A DNA stretch of 64,000 nt from Cymbidium sinense. Taxonomy: Eukaryota > Streptophyta > Magnoliopsida > Asparagales > Orchidaceae. The notes below the pieces were generated by a model that did no database searches, was not told the origin of the DNA, and worked only from the letters and a program-made list of their open reading frames with translations. Made by a program: the position numbers and the translations under genes. Below are positions 1 to 12,790 of the stretch, in pieces (position 1 is the stretch's first letter; each line of letters begins with the position of its first letter). Location of the stretch: the NCBI GenBank assembly GCA_021442155.1, contig CM038222.1, forward strand, positions 19,540,923-19,604,922, given 5' to 3'.

Positions 1-3000
1 TAAGTTTTATTTTCGTTTATTTTAGGTTTATTTTCTAATTTAGGATTAGGTTTATTTTATTTATTAGGTTTATTTATTTTAGGTTTTATTTTATTTTTTA
101 GGTTTAGTTTTTTAGGTTTTATTTTTTCGTTTGTTTTAGGTTTTATTTTTTAATTTATGATTAGGTTTTTTTAGTTTATTTTATTTTATTTAGTTTAGGT
201 TTAGGTTTATGTTTTATTTATTTTAGTTTAGGTTTAGGTTTATTTTATTTTATTTATTTTACTTTTATTTTAGGTTTAGGCTTTTTTTTAGTTTAGGGTT
301 TAGATTTTATTTTTTATTTATTCTTAGGTTTTATTTTTAGGTTTATTTTTTTAGGTTTAGGTTTTTATTTAGTTTTTATTTTCTTTTATTTTAGTTTTAT
401 TTTAATTTTAGTTTTTATTTTATTTTTTAGTTTAGTTTAGGTTTTTATTTATTTTATTAGTTTATTTTAATTTTAATTTTATTTTATTTTTAGGTTTAGG
501 TTCAGGTTTTAGTTTAGGTTTTGATTTGATTTTATTTTATTTTATTTTATTTTATTTAGATCTATGTTTTTTATTTATTTAGTTTTATTTTATTTTATTT
601 TATTTTATTTTATTTAAGTTTAGGTTTTATTTATTTATTTTTTAGCTTTATTTAGTTTAGGTTTAGGTTTTTATGTTTTGAGGGTCTAGGGTTTAGGGTT
701 TAGGGTTCAGGGTTTATGGTTCATGGTTTAGGGTTTGGGGTTTAGGGTTCTAGGTTTTAGGGTTTAGGGTTTAGGGTTTAGTTTAGGTTTAGGTTTAAGT
801 TTATAGGTTATAAGTTTAGGTTTAGTGTTTTTTAGGTTTTGGGTTTATAGTTTTAGTTTAGGGTTTAGGTTTAGATTAGGAGTATTGATTTAGAATTATT
901 TTGGGTTTAGGGTTTTAGGGTTTAGGAGTTTATTTAGGTTTAGGTTTAAGGTTTAAGTTTATAGGTTTAGTTTAAGTTTAGGTATGTGGGTTTTTAGTTT
1001 TAGGGTTTAGTTAGTTTATAATTTTAATTTTAGTTTTGGGTTTGGGTTTAGGGTTTAGGGTTTAGGGCTTAGGGTTTTAGGGTTTAGGGTTGTAGGTTTA
1101 GGGTTTAGAGTTTTAGGATTTAGGGATTAGGGTTAAGGTTTTTTTTAAAATAAAACAAGTAAGTTTAAACTATTTGGTTTAGTTTATTTGATTTAGGTTT
1201 ATTTTATTTTATTTAGTTTAGTTTATTTATTTTAGGTTTATTTATTTTAAGGATTTTTTTATTTAGTTTGATTTTAGGTTTATTTATTTATTTTATATTT
1301 TATTTTATTTATTTTATATTTATTTATTTTTTAGGTTTAGGTTTAGTTTATTTTTTTAGGTTTAGGTTTAGGTTTAAGTTTTATTTTTAGTTTAGGTTTA
1401 GGTTTATTTTTATTTTATTTTAGGTTAAGGTTTAGGTTTTATTTATTTAGTTTTTATTTTATTTTATTTTATTATTAGGTTTATTTTATTTTTTTTTAGT
1501 TTAGGTTTTATTTATTTTATTTTAGTTTATTTTTATTAGATTATTTTATTTTATTTTTAGGTTTAGGTTTAGGTTTTAATTTAGGTTTTAGTTTTATTTT
1601 ATTTTTTATTTTATTTAGGTTTAGGTTTCTTTATTTATATTATTTTTATATTTTATTTAGTTTAGGTTTATGTTGTTAGGTTATTACGATTTAGGGTTTA
1701 CGATTTAGGGTTTAGGGATTAGGGTTTAGGGTTTTAGGGATTAGGGTTTTAGGTTTCTTTAGGTGTTTAGGTTTAGGTTTAGTGTTTAGTTTAATTTTAG
1801 GTTTAGGGAGGTTTAGGGTTTAGGTTTAGGGGTTTAGGTTTATTTAAGTTTACTTTAGTTTAAATTTAGGTTTAGTTAGTTAGGTTTTAGAGTTTAGGGT
1901 TTTAGGGTTTTAGGTTTAAGTTTAGGGTTTTAGTTTAGGTTTAGGGTTTAGATTTAAGTTTAGGTTTTAAGTTTAGTTTTAGGTTTAGGTTTAAGTTTAT
2001 AGTTTAGGTTTAGAGTTTATTTAGTTTTAATTTAGGTTTAGAGGTTTAGGTTTAATTTATTTAGGGTTTGTTTAGGTTTTAGGTTTAGGTTTAGGTTTTA
2101 GGTTTAGTTTAATTTTAGGTTTTAGTTTAGGGAGTTTAGGTTTAGTTTAAGGTTTTATTTGTTTAGTTTTTTTAGGGTTTAGTTTTAAGGTTTAGGTTTA
2201 GAGTTTATTTAGGTTTAGGTTTAGGTTTTTTAGGGTTTAGGTTTAGTTTAGTTTAGGTTTAGGGTTTATTTGGTTTAGGGTTTAGGTTTAGATTTAGTTT
2301 ATTTAGGGTTTAGGGTTTAGGTTTTATTTAGTTTAGGTTATTTTTATTTTATTATTTTTGTTTATTTTTTTTTATTTATTATTTTTTTTTTATTTATTAT
2401 TATTATTTATTTGTTTATTTATTTTTATTTATTTTTATTTATTTTATTATTTATTTTAATTTAGGTGCATTTTTATTTTTATTTAGTTTATTTATTTTAG
2501 GTTTATTTACTTTAGTTTAGGTTTTATTTTAGTTTATTTTTAGGTTTAGGTTTATTTTTAGGTTAGTTTTTTTTTATTTTACTTTTAGTTTAGGTTTTAT
2601 TTTTATTTTAGGTTTAGGTTTTATTTAATTTTTTTAGGTTTAGTTTTAGGTTTTAATTTAAATTTACTTTTTTTATTTTATTTTTTAGGTTTAGGTTTAT
2701 TTTAGTTTAGTTTAATTTGTTTAGTTTATTTAGTTTATTTTAGGTTTAGGTTTTTATTTTATTTATTTATTTTAGTTTAGTTTAAGTTTATTTTATTTTG
2801 TTTTTTTTTTATTTTAGGTTTAGGTTTTTCTTTAGTTTAGGGTTTAGGTTTTATTTTTTTTATTTTTATCTTTATTTTTTAGGTTTAGGATTATATTTAG
2901 TTTATATTTTATTTTATTTTGGGTTTATTTTATTTTTATTTTATGTTTAGTTTTTATTTTATTTATGTTTTTTATTGTTAAGTTTATTTTATTTTTTTTA

Positions 3001-6000
3001 TTTAGTCTAGGTTTCTATTTATTTTATTTTATTTTTTAGGTTTAGGTTTAGATTTTTATTTAAGTTTTTATTTTATTTTATTTTTTATTTTATTTAGGTT
3101 TAGATTTTATAATTATTTTAATTTTAGTTTTTATTTAGTTTAAGTTTAGGTTTTTAGGTTTTTATGGTTTAAGGTTTAGGGTTTAGGGTTTTAGGGTTGA
3201 GGATTTTAGGGTTTAAGGTTTAGGGTTTAGGGTTAGGGTTAGGTTTAACATTTAGGGTTTAGGGGTTTAGGATTAGGTTTATGGTTTGATTTAGTTGGTT
3301 TAGTGTTTAGGTTTAAGTTTAAAACTTTATTTAGATTTAAGTTTTATTTAAAATTAGATTTAGGTTTAGGTTTAGGAGTTTAGGAGTTTTAAGTTTGGTT
3401 TTATGTTGGTTTAGGGGAGTTTAGTTTAGGTTTAGGTTTAAGGAGGTTTAAGTTTAGGAGTTTAAGTTAGGTTTAAGTTTAGGTTTAGGTTTAAGTTTAA
3501 GTTTATTTAGAGTTTAAGTTTAGTTTTAGGGTTTAATTTTAATTTTTTAGTTTCTTAGTTTAGGGTTTAGTTTTAGGTTTAGTTTAGGGTTAGTAAGTTT
3601 TAGGGTTTAGGGTTTAATATAGTTTAGTTTTAGGGTTTTAGGTTTAGTTTGGTTTTAGGGTTTAGTTTTTTAGAGTTTAGGTTTTAGTTTAGGTTTAGGT
3701 TTATAGTTTTAGGTTTAAGGTTTAGGGTTTAGGGTAAGGTTTAGGGTTTATATTTAGTAGGGTTTAGGGTTTAGGGTTAGGGTTTTAATTATTTTTTAAT
3801 ATTTTTAAACTAGTTGTTTAAGTATAATTAGTTTATTTTATTTTCTATTTTGATTTAGGTTTATTTTTATTTTTATTTTGTTTAGTTTATTTATTTTAGG
3901 TTTATTTATTTTAGTTTAGGTTTTTTATTTTATTTTTATAGGTTTAGGTCAACGTTTAGGTTTATTTTTTAGTTTAGTATTATTTTTATTTTATTTTTTA
4001 GGTTTAGGTTTTATTTTTTATGTTTAGGTTTATGTTTAGGTTTTTATTTAATTTTTGTAGGTTTAGGTGTTAGGTTTTTATTTTAGGTTTATTTTTAGGT
4101 TTTATTTTTTTATTTAGGTTTAGGTTTATTTTTCATTTATTTTATTTTATTTAGTTTAGGTTTAGGTTTAGGTTTTATTTATTTTAGTTTAGTTTTTTTT
4201 TAGGTTTAGGTTTATTTTATTTTTATCTTTTTTTAGGTTTAGTTTTATTTTATTTATTTTTTATTTATTTAGGTTTAGGTTTTAATTTAGTTTTATTTTA
4301 TTTTATTTTAGGTTTATTTTATTTTTATTTTAGGTTTAGTTTTTATTTGGTTTATGTTTTTTTTGTTCAGTTTAGATTTTTATTTACTTTATTTTAGTTT
4401 AGCTTTTATTTTTTATTTTATTTTTTTTAGGATTAGGTTTAGGTTTAGGTTTAGGTTTAGGTTTTAGTTTCTATTTTTATTCTATTTAATTTTTATATTA
4501 TATTTTGGTTTAGGTTTTTTTATTTATTTCATTTGTAGGTTTCATTTAGTTTAGGTTTTTAGCTTTTTAGGGTTTAGGGTTTAAGGTTTAGGGTTTGTTT
4601 AGGGTTTAGGGTTTAGGATTTGGGGTTTAGGGTTTAGAGTTTAGGGTTTAGGGATTTATTTTTTGGGTTTAGGGTTTATGGTTTAGCTTTTAGGGTTTAG
4701 GGTTTAGGTTTTAGGGTTTTAGGGTTTAGGGTTTTGTGTTTAGGGTTTAGTTTAGGTTTAGGGTTTAGGGTTTAGGATTTAGGTTTAATGTTTAGGTTGT
4801 AGTTTAGGGCTTAAGGTTTTTGGTTTAGGGTTTAGTGTTTAGGTTTAGGTTTTCTATTTTAATTTATTTTTTAGGATTAGGTTTAGGTTTATGTTTATTT
4901 TTTAGTTTAATTTTATTTTTATTTTATTATTTAGGTTTAGGTTTAGTTTTTTAATTTTATTTTTTTAGGTTTAGGTTTAGGTTTTATTTTTTAGTTTATG
5001 TTTAGGTTAATTTTTAGATTATTTTATTTTATTTAGTTTAGGTTTAGGTTTAGGTTTTGTTTATTTAGGTTTAGGTTTAGGTTTTATTTATTTTACTTTA
5101 GGTTTAGGTTTATTTTATATTTTATATTTTATATTTATTTTAAGTTTAGGTTTTTTCTTAGTTTAGGGTTTAGGTTTTATTTTTTTATTTATTTTTAGAA
5201 TTTATTTTTAGGTTGATTTTTTAGCTTTAGGATTTTATTTAGTTTTATTTTATTTTATTTTAGGTTTATTTTAGGTTTATTTTATTTTTTTTTTAGTTTT
5301 ATTTTCTTTATTTTTTATTCTTAGGTTTAATTTATTTTTTAGTTTACTTTAGGTTTTTTATTTATTTTATTTTAATTTATTATTATTATTTTTATTTTAG
5401 GTTTAGGTTTAGGTTTTAGTGTAGTGTTTTTTTATTTAGGTTTAGGTTTTTTTATTTATGTTATTTTAGGTTTTATTTAGTTTAGGTTTTAGTTTTAAGT
5501 TTTTAGGGTTTGGGGTTTAGGCTTTAGGCTTTAGGCTTTTGGTTTTAGGGTTTAGGGTTTAGTGTTTAGGTTTAGCTTAGGGTTTAATTTAGTTTAGGGT
5601 TTAGGGTTTAAGGTTTAGGGCTTAGGATTTAGGGTTTAGGTTTTAGGGTTTAGGGTTAGTTTAGGCTTTAGTGTTTAGGGTTCTATGATTTAGGGTTTAG
5701 GGTTTAGGGTTTAGGGTTTAGGGTTAGGGTTAGGGTTTAGGGTTTAGGGTTTAGGGTTTAGTAGTTTTTTTGTTTAGGGTTTAGGTTTAGGTTTTATTTA
5801 TTTTTCTTTAGGTTTAGGTTTATTTTATATTTTATATTTTATATTTATTTTAGGTTTAGGTTTATTTTTATTTTAGGATTTATTTTAGGTTTATTTTAGC
5901 TTTAGATTTTTATTTAGTTTTATTTTTTATTTATTTTAAGTTTATTTTAGGTTTATTTTATTTTTATCTTATGTTTAGTCTTTATTTTATTTAGCTTTTT

Positions 6001-7127
6001 CTTAGGTTTATTTTATTTTTTAGTTTAGTTTAGTTTTTTATTTATTTTAGTTTATTTTATTAGTTTATTTTATTTCTTTTTTAGGTTTAGGTTTAGGTTT
6101 TTAGTAGTTTTTTATTCAAGTTTAGGTTTTTTTTTATTTATGTTATTTTAGGTTTTATTTAGTTTAGGTTTTAGTTTTAGGTTTTAGTTTGGTTTTAGGG
6201 TTTGGTTTGCTTTATTATGCTTTAGGCTTTAGTGTTTTGGTTTTAGGGTTTAGGGTTTAGGGTTTAGGGATAGCTTAGTCTTTAGGGTTAGTTTTGGGTT
6301 TAGAGTTTAAGGTTTAGGGTTTAGGCTTTAGGGTTTACGGTTTTTAGGGTTTAGGTTTTTGGGTTTAGAGTTAATTTAGGGTTTAGGGTTTAGGGTTTAG
6401 GGTTTAAGGTTAGGGATAGGGTTTAAGGTTTAGAGTTTAGGGTTTAGGGTTTAGGGATTAGGTTTAGGGTTTAGTATTTTTAATTAGTTTAGGGTTTAGG
6501 GTTTAAGGTTTATGGTTTAGGTTTTAGGGTTTAGTGTTTAGGGTTGTAGGTTTAGGGTTTTGAGTTTAGGGTTGGTTAGTTTTAATGTTTAGATTTTTGA
6601 GTTAAGGTTTTTTATTTTTAATTTATTTATTTAAGTTTAGAGTTTAGGTTTAGGTTTATTTAGTTTATTTCTTATTTATTTTAGTTTATTTTATTTTTTA
6701 TTTTGATTTAGGTTTATAGTTAGTTTTATTTATTTTATTTTATTTTAGTTTATATTTTTTAGATTATTTTATTTTTAGGTTTAGGTTTAGGTTTTAGTTT
6801 AGGTTTTTATTTTAATTTATTTTTTAATTTTATTTAGGTTTAGGTTTATTTATTTATTTTATTTTTAAGATTTATTTAGTATAGGTTTAGGTTTCTAGGT
6901 TTTTAGGGTTTACGATTTAGGTTTAGGGTTAAGAGTTTTAGGGATTAGTGTTTAGGGTTAGGGTTAGGGTTCAACATTTAGTGTTTAGAGTTTAGAGTTT
7001 AGGGTAAGCTTTAGGTTTTAGGGTTTTTGGTTTAGGGTTTTTAGGGTTTAGAGTTTAGGGTTTAGGGTTTAGGGTTTAGGTTTTAGGTTTAGGGTTTGAG
7101 TTTTAGTTTAGGGTTTAGGGCTTTTGG
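1..7127 (+). repeat. Degenerate telomere-like array T1
   Basis: The + strand is built from TTTAGGG, TTTAGG and TTTA/TTTTA words with almost no other sequence. TTTAGGG-rich stretches (about 680-1140, 1690-2330, 3170-3790, 4560-4850, 5490-5770, 6180-6590, 6900-7127) alternate with T-rich stretches of TTTATTTTA type. No CCCTAAA runs are seen on the + strand, so the orientation is uniform. TTTAGGG is the usual angiosperm telomere unit; the many variants (TTTATGG, TTTAAGG, TTTAGTG) show this is an old interstitial or subtelomeric array and not a living telomere. The left end lies outside the window. No gene is seen in it. Confidence 0.93.
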
Positions 7128-7186
7128 TTTTTTTAATAGAGAGCAAATTCAAATTCAACATTTCTTCTTTTTTCATCAAGTAACAA
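7128..7186 (-). pseudogene. G0: truncated 3' end of GR-RBP retrocopy
   Basis: After TTTAGGGCTTTTGG comes a T run and then the same antisense 3' UTR start seen in the other G units (motif AATAGAGAGCAAATTC, then a run reading CATTTCTTCTTTT). The match stops after about 60 bp, near CATCAAGTAACA, where non-coding repeat N begins. Only the last part of the 3' UTR and the A-tail of the ancestral mRNA remain, and no coding sequence. It marks the right edge of T1 and implies that N interrupted a G unit here. Confidence 0.6.
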
Positions 7187-9750
7187 AGGGAAGTGAGGTA
7201 ATCAAATGACCTCCTTGGGGCTAGCTAAAAGTGTTCAGGGATATCCAAACTATATACCCATGCAATCTTATATAAGTCAACCCATGAATAGAGGAAAGTG
7301 AACTCAACATTCATACACTTTAGCTATAAGCAAATGCATTTCTTATGTATTTAAAACCAACATCATAACACATTATTATTCATTTATAAGCATTTGAAAA
7401 ATACATTTGAATTTAATAGTGATATTAGCCATGCATATATTAAATTAAATCAACACATGCAAGCTTACATAAAGGAAATCCATTTTATTTTACTTTATTT
7501 TGAAAAGATGGAATTCAAATGACATACCAAATTTAACATGATTGGAAAGAGGACAACCAAATATAAGCATGTGATTCATTCAACCAAACTAGTTCTTAAG
7601 GACAATCAAATCAAATAAGATTATTTAAAGCAAACAAAAACTTCTTTATTAATTAAGTTTTGAATTTTATTTGATTTAAAGAGGATAAGAAAAATCATCA
7701 CTTGTTGTTTTAAACCCATTCCCACATTAGTGATTTGATTTTACTTTAAGAAATGTAATTAAGTTGATTTTATGGGATAATTAAGTTGAACCCTTAATTA
7801 GATGAATTAATTACCCTTACTAATGTCACCTTAAAGTAATTAACTAAATAATTATGAGCTAACATGATATGCATGGAAAATAAAGTTGCAATGATTGTAG
7901 GAAATAAAAGGGGCCTAATGCAATTGGCTCATGATTAATAGTTAATTAGATTAAAATACTTAATTAATTACTCTTATGGTTTTCTCACACATGTAGACTA
8001 ACCATAATTTCATTAAACTCTTTTAGGTTATTAAACAACTAAAGATCTACTCCATAATTTAATTAATTAAGGTCTGATGTGATTATGATTTCAATTTGAT
8101 TAAGTGATTTAATTAATTAGTTAAATCTTAATTAGTTTCATTTTTAAAAAGGGTGAAATGAACTTAGGGAAAGGGGCTCCAACCCTATTCTTTAGTTCAC
8201 TTACTGTTGAACAATGATTAATTAATTAACTAATTTGTTACTGTTCATGGGATTAATTAATCATTAACTAAAAAGAGTAATTAAGATTTAATTAGTCAAT
8301 TTTTTCTAATTAAGTGAGCAAAAAATCCCAAGAAAATCATGGGAGGCAGAGGTCATCCCATTAAATTAACCTATAAAATTTAGGATTAATTGCTCAAGTA
8401 ATTAAAAAGTACTTAAGCTAATTAATTTTGTAATTAAACTTTAATTACTGTTCAAAATAAGTTAAGATCATTTTCAATTAATTCGCCTCTGAAATACCTT
8501 TAAAATGAGTATTTATTTGCATTTTTTTTATTTCTCTATGATTTTTTTATAATATTTAGAAGTTTTAGTCATTAAAAATGATTAATTAATCTTAATTAAA
8601 GCGTAATCTTATTGGCATCATGTGGCACTTATGCGATGTACTTTCCACGTGGCACCATGAGATTGGCTTCTTGAAACTTATCAGGCCTATGTGGCGGCGT
8701 GGACACTTTCTCATCGTCCACCCATTAAGATGGACGGTTACATTAATCAATATAATTAAATTAGATCGATCTAGCAGATCTAACCACAACCATCTGTTCT
8801 GATCATGCGAATGGACGGTGTGTGTGATGTCACTGAGTGAGGAGGAGTTATTCATTGCTCACTTTATTGCTTACAACCGGATCAACTCAAAAGGATCCCA
8901 CACCTTCATGACATCAATGGAGGGATCAAAGCGGTCAAGATCACATAAGATGCAAGCTTTCTTCAAAAGCTCCAACCCATTTTGCCTAAGGATCGATTAT
9001 AGAAGCATACCTGAGCTTAAGACGAATGATTGAGGAAGCTTCATCTAGTGGAGAGGAATCTCTGTCAAGCAGTAATTGGATCAATTCCTTGATGTTACCT
9101 CAGAAGGCCTAGAACTGATGATTTGCAACTCAGCTTTGATCAAAGTCCCACCTCTAGTGCTCGGGAAGCTTGGGAGATGATTCTTTCTTACTCGACAAGG
9201 CCTAGGGAAGGTGTGTGCAAAGTTAATTTGAGTTTGATGGAGAAATGGGGAAGTTAGGTCAAAATGGGAGTGCCTTATTTTGGGACAAACAAGAGTGGCA
9301 TTTTTGATCGAGGAATGAGCTTGGGAGCTTAGGGAATGGTTCTAATGGCTCGTATTGGGTAGCTTGGGCTCTCATGAATGATTTTTGTGTGTGTTTGAGT
9401 GGAAACAAGGGGTGTACCCTCCTCTTCATCTTTTTCAGATGGTGGGATTAGGTTTGGCTTCCAGGGGTCATCTGACCATCTCAAGGAGTCGTGGGAGGGA
9501 GGGAGGAGGTGAGTTGGCTCAGCTTGGTTGGTTAAAGGTGTGGAGGTGGCTTCCATGGAGAAATCATGGGTGTCTTATGGGTTTCAAATGCTCCAATGGG
9601 GAGGCTGAGGTGATTTCACCACCCATGGGTCATGGCCGACCCAACCACCCTTTGGGTCAGGTTGGCCAGTGTCCTAGGTGCCTAGGTGGACCATTGGGAG
9701 AGTACCAAGTGGCCAAGGAATGATAATGACCACTTACATGGGTGATTTGT
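7187..9750 (+). other. Non-coding repeat N, left part (candidate long gypsy LTR)
   Basis: AT-rich DNA to about 8590, then more balanced composition (8590-9750) with short chance reading frames on both strands that show no known domain. A stretch near 7530-7660 (TGGAAAG, then GCATGTG, AAGGA, ATTATTTAAAG) resembles 42600-42720, and the right continuation is collinear with sequence at 54.6-56.4 kb, so this is a dispersed repeat. It precedes a gypsy protease region once copia A is removed, giving roughly 4.3 kb of non-coding DNA, compatible with the multi-kilobase LTRs known in Ogre-like elements. That identity is inference. No gene is supported. Confidence 0.45.
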
Positions 9751-10570
9751 CTCATGTGATACCCTGGACCCAAGGGCAGATGATCATTTTGCATTGTATT
9801 TGATTTGGGATTTCAAATGAGCCAAAAGTGGGTTAGCCCAAATTTCAAGTCAATTGGAGTTGATTTGGTTAGGTTTGGCTCAATTTGACTCATTTAGGTC
9901 AAATTAGGTTAGGTTGGATCAAGTTGACCAATTGGTCAAATTGGGTCAAACTAAGGTTGAGTCAAGTTCATATGATCATTTTGGTTATTTTGGTTCAATT
10001 GGTTTTGTTTAGTTTGGCTTAGATTTGATTTTGGCTCATTTGAATTCATTTGGGTCAAATGGGTTGACCAATTTGACCAAATTAAATTGGGGTTGGGTGG
10101 TTTGGGTTTAGTTGACCAATTGAAGATATATGTTAGGTTTTGTTTCAATTAATTTGGATTTTATTTTGACTTAGGCCAACTTGAACCTTTAGGTAAATTT
10201 GGGCTAAGTAGGTCAATTGGGTTCAATTGGGTCCAATTATAGCTTTGGTCAAGTTCAACAGTAAATTTGGAATGAACTTGAGCCATTAGTTGTAATCAAT
10301 TTGGTTTATATTTTGATTTGACCCAAATTAGGCTTTTAGGTCAATTTGGGTCAACAGGGCCAATTTGTTATGAATCATTAGTTTCAAAGGATTTGGCATA
10401 GATTGCATGGCTAGTTTGGATTCATATGGATTAAGGGGTTGACTTGGTCAAATGACCAAGTTGACTCAGTTTGACTCAATTTGTGATAATTGATCAACTT
10501 AGGGTGATCAATAATCACGATGGGAGGTTTTGATGGGCTTGGTTCAATTCAATTTGGGTAGGATTAGAAT
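9751..10570 (+). repeat. N repeat, TTGGTCAA-rich segment left of copia A
   Basis: Dense in TTGGTCAA, TTGGGTCAA and TTTGACC words. It is collinear with the reverse complement of about 55590-56440: shared landmarks in order are GGGTTAGCCCAAATTTCAAG, CAATTTGACTCATTTAGGTC, GCTTTGGTCAAGTTCAACA, TTAGGTCAATTTGGGTCAAC and a final TTCAATTCAATTTGGGT just before the copia insertion. The sequence resumes at 19881. No open frame of note. Confidence 0.75.
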
Positions 10571-12730
10571 TGTTGGCTTAATGAGCCTCATGTTCAATCT
10601 GATCAATTTTGATGATAACAAATGAATGCTTGGATGTTCTAATGTATGTTTTATGTGTTTCAGATATATTAATTGCTAATTACATATCCAATACATCTCA
10701 CAACATGTTTGAGGAAATTGCAAGAATAGAAAAATGAAAGATAGATCAAAATGGATAATGTGAAGCTCAAGATACAATAATTTAGGTTATATGCATTTAT
10801 AACTATCTTAGAAATTCATATGAGTTCATTGGCATGAATCAATTTGCTCACAACTTAACATATTATTTTATTTATTTTAAATAATGATAATGAGGTTAAT
10901 TTATATAAATCTCTATCTAATTAACATTCAATTATATGTTTCATACATAGCATTTGAATTGTCAAAAAAATAAATGGTTATAAATTATGACTATTAAGTG
11001 TAATTAGTTTATATACTTAATATAATTAGATATTTTAATTTAATTTCAAGGTTATATGATAACTAACATAAGTATGATTATATATAAATATATCTTAAAT
11101 GCCATATTTCAAAATTAACAAAATGTAGAATTTTGTATTTTACAAAGTCATTTTATAATCAAGGAATTATATTTAATTTTATCTCCAATGATTCCTTGGA
11201 TTTTTTTTTTCCCTTAATTTGATAGGTCACATGACCCATTTTGATTAAAATTGAATTTAATATGACTTTTCAAACATTAGCTGATTTTAATAATGAATGC
11301 ATGCTACATGCTTTGAATATATTAAGACCTATATTTGATTATTTTTGAGTGCCCATGTGAGTAGCCGAATTTTTGCTAGTTGAATTTAATATTTATTTAA
11401 TATAAATTATACTTTTTATTAAATATTAAATTATTATATGATAAAATGATGTTAGAATTATATATATTTTTTGAAATAATTCAAAATGACATTCTTGCTT
11501 AAAAATAGCCCTCATTCTCTTCATGAAAGTATTCCTCATTCAAATTCAAAATCCCTCCAGCAAATCTAATAGAAAATTTCCTAGATTTTCCTTCCAAGTG
11601 TTCTCCAAATATTGCAAGATCAAATCCTTGGTTTGGAAGATTCAACATCTTCAACTAAGCAAGCTTTCTCAAATTACTTGAGTTTATTATCAAGATCTTA
11701 ATCCCTTTTTAGTTGTTCATACTATTTTCACCATTTATTTATTCTTTCCAATTTATACTTTTTGGTGGATTAGTCTTTGGACATCAAAGTCTAAGTTTTT
11801 CATATCAAAGTTTCTTCAATCATTTTTTTGTGAAAAACTTGTGATAGTTTGTAGGATTTATTTCAACTTGCTGGAATTTTTATCTTCCTACAAATTTCTT
11901 TTGGTTTCTTGAAATATTTCTTCATTATTCTTATTTGAAAGATCATTTATTCTTAGATTTATTTTAGAAGTATATTTTAAGCATTTTAAATTAATTTATT
12001 ATGCTGAAATTATTTTCATATTTGCTAGATCTCTCTTTTTAATTAAAAGCTTACTAGCCTACTTAGATCTATTATATACTAATTTATTTAAGTATTTTGT
12101 GATCATCTGCATTATCTGAAAGCATCTTTTGATTAAAATAAAATAAATTAATCCTTGCTGAAATTTATTTTATTGTGCAAAAGAATATTGTGAATTTATT
12201 TTGAAATCATTTTTATATTAGTCTACAAATTGTAATAACATAAACATCTTAGTAAGATCACTTTAAGATATTTATTTTATTATTTCTTATCAATATTAAG
12301 TGAGCATTCTATCTTGCCAAATTAGTAAGTTGTAAAGTGATCATTTATAAGTTGTGAGATCATTTTTTTGAATTAGATAGCTTGGTATATTTGTGTGAGA
12401 TTTATTTTATCAAAATTTATTATTTTGTATTTTTCTTTTTTATATAATTTTTAATTTTTTTTTTTTAGGAGAGTACATATTGTTGAAGGGTTGTACACAT
12501 TATAGGAGAGTATTATTTGTAAGCTATTTTTGTGGATTCTATAGGGTGGCTAGTGGGCGTGAGATTTTGGGGTTTGGCTGAACCACGTAAAAATTGTGTG
12601 CTTATTGTCTCTCTTTACTTTATTGTACTTTTATTTTTTGCTGCATTAAGAATTGTATCTTGTCATTATAAATTCAATAATTAATTTTTTACAAAAACTT
12701 AAAATTTAAGATTTGCTATAGTGACTCACA
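10571..12730 (+). repeat. 5' LTR of copia A
   Basis: Begins TGTTGGCTTAATGAGCC and ends ...GACTCACA just before the primer binding site. About 2.16 kb, aligned along its length with 17689-19880. U5 contains the AACCACGTAAAAATT motif seen in all four LTRs of the window. Compared with the 3' LTR it has lost part of the GTACTC-rich U5 segment, and its TATA box is mutated. Its last 20 or so bases differ from those of the other three LTRs. Confidence 0.9.
11499..11507 (+). promoter_or_regulatory. Decayed TATA box of 5' LTR A
   Basis: TTAAAAATA occupies the place where the 3' LTR has TATAAATA, followed in both by GCCCTCATTCTCTTC. The 5' promoter of element A therefore appears damaged. Function inferred from position only. 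Confidence 0.55.
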
Positions 12731-12732
12731 AT

Positions 12733-12745
12733 TGGTATTAGAGCC
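12733..12745 (+). other. Primer binding site (initiator tRNA-Met) of copia A
   Basis: TGGTATTAGAGCC lies two bases after the 5' LTR end. It differs by one base (C to T) from the common plant copia site complementary to the 3' end of initiator tRNA-Met. It would prime minus-strand cDNA synthesis. Confidence 0.85.
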
Positions 12746-12790
12746 TAGGCTCTTTTATTGGCTTAACATCCAAGAGTAGATCTTTTCACT

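Noticed and set aside
1..7127. Functional chromosome-end telomere
   Set aside because: The repeats are heavily degenerate, lie next to retroelements and include long TTTATTTTA stretches; interstitial or subtelomeric origin is more likely.
8592..9723. Reading frames of 60-112 codons on both strands
   Set aside because: Overlapping on both strands, no domain, and located in repeat N; judged to be chance frames.
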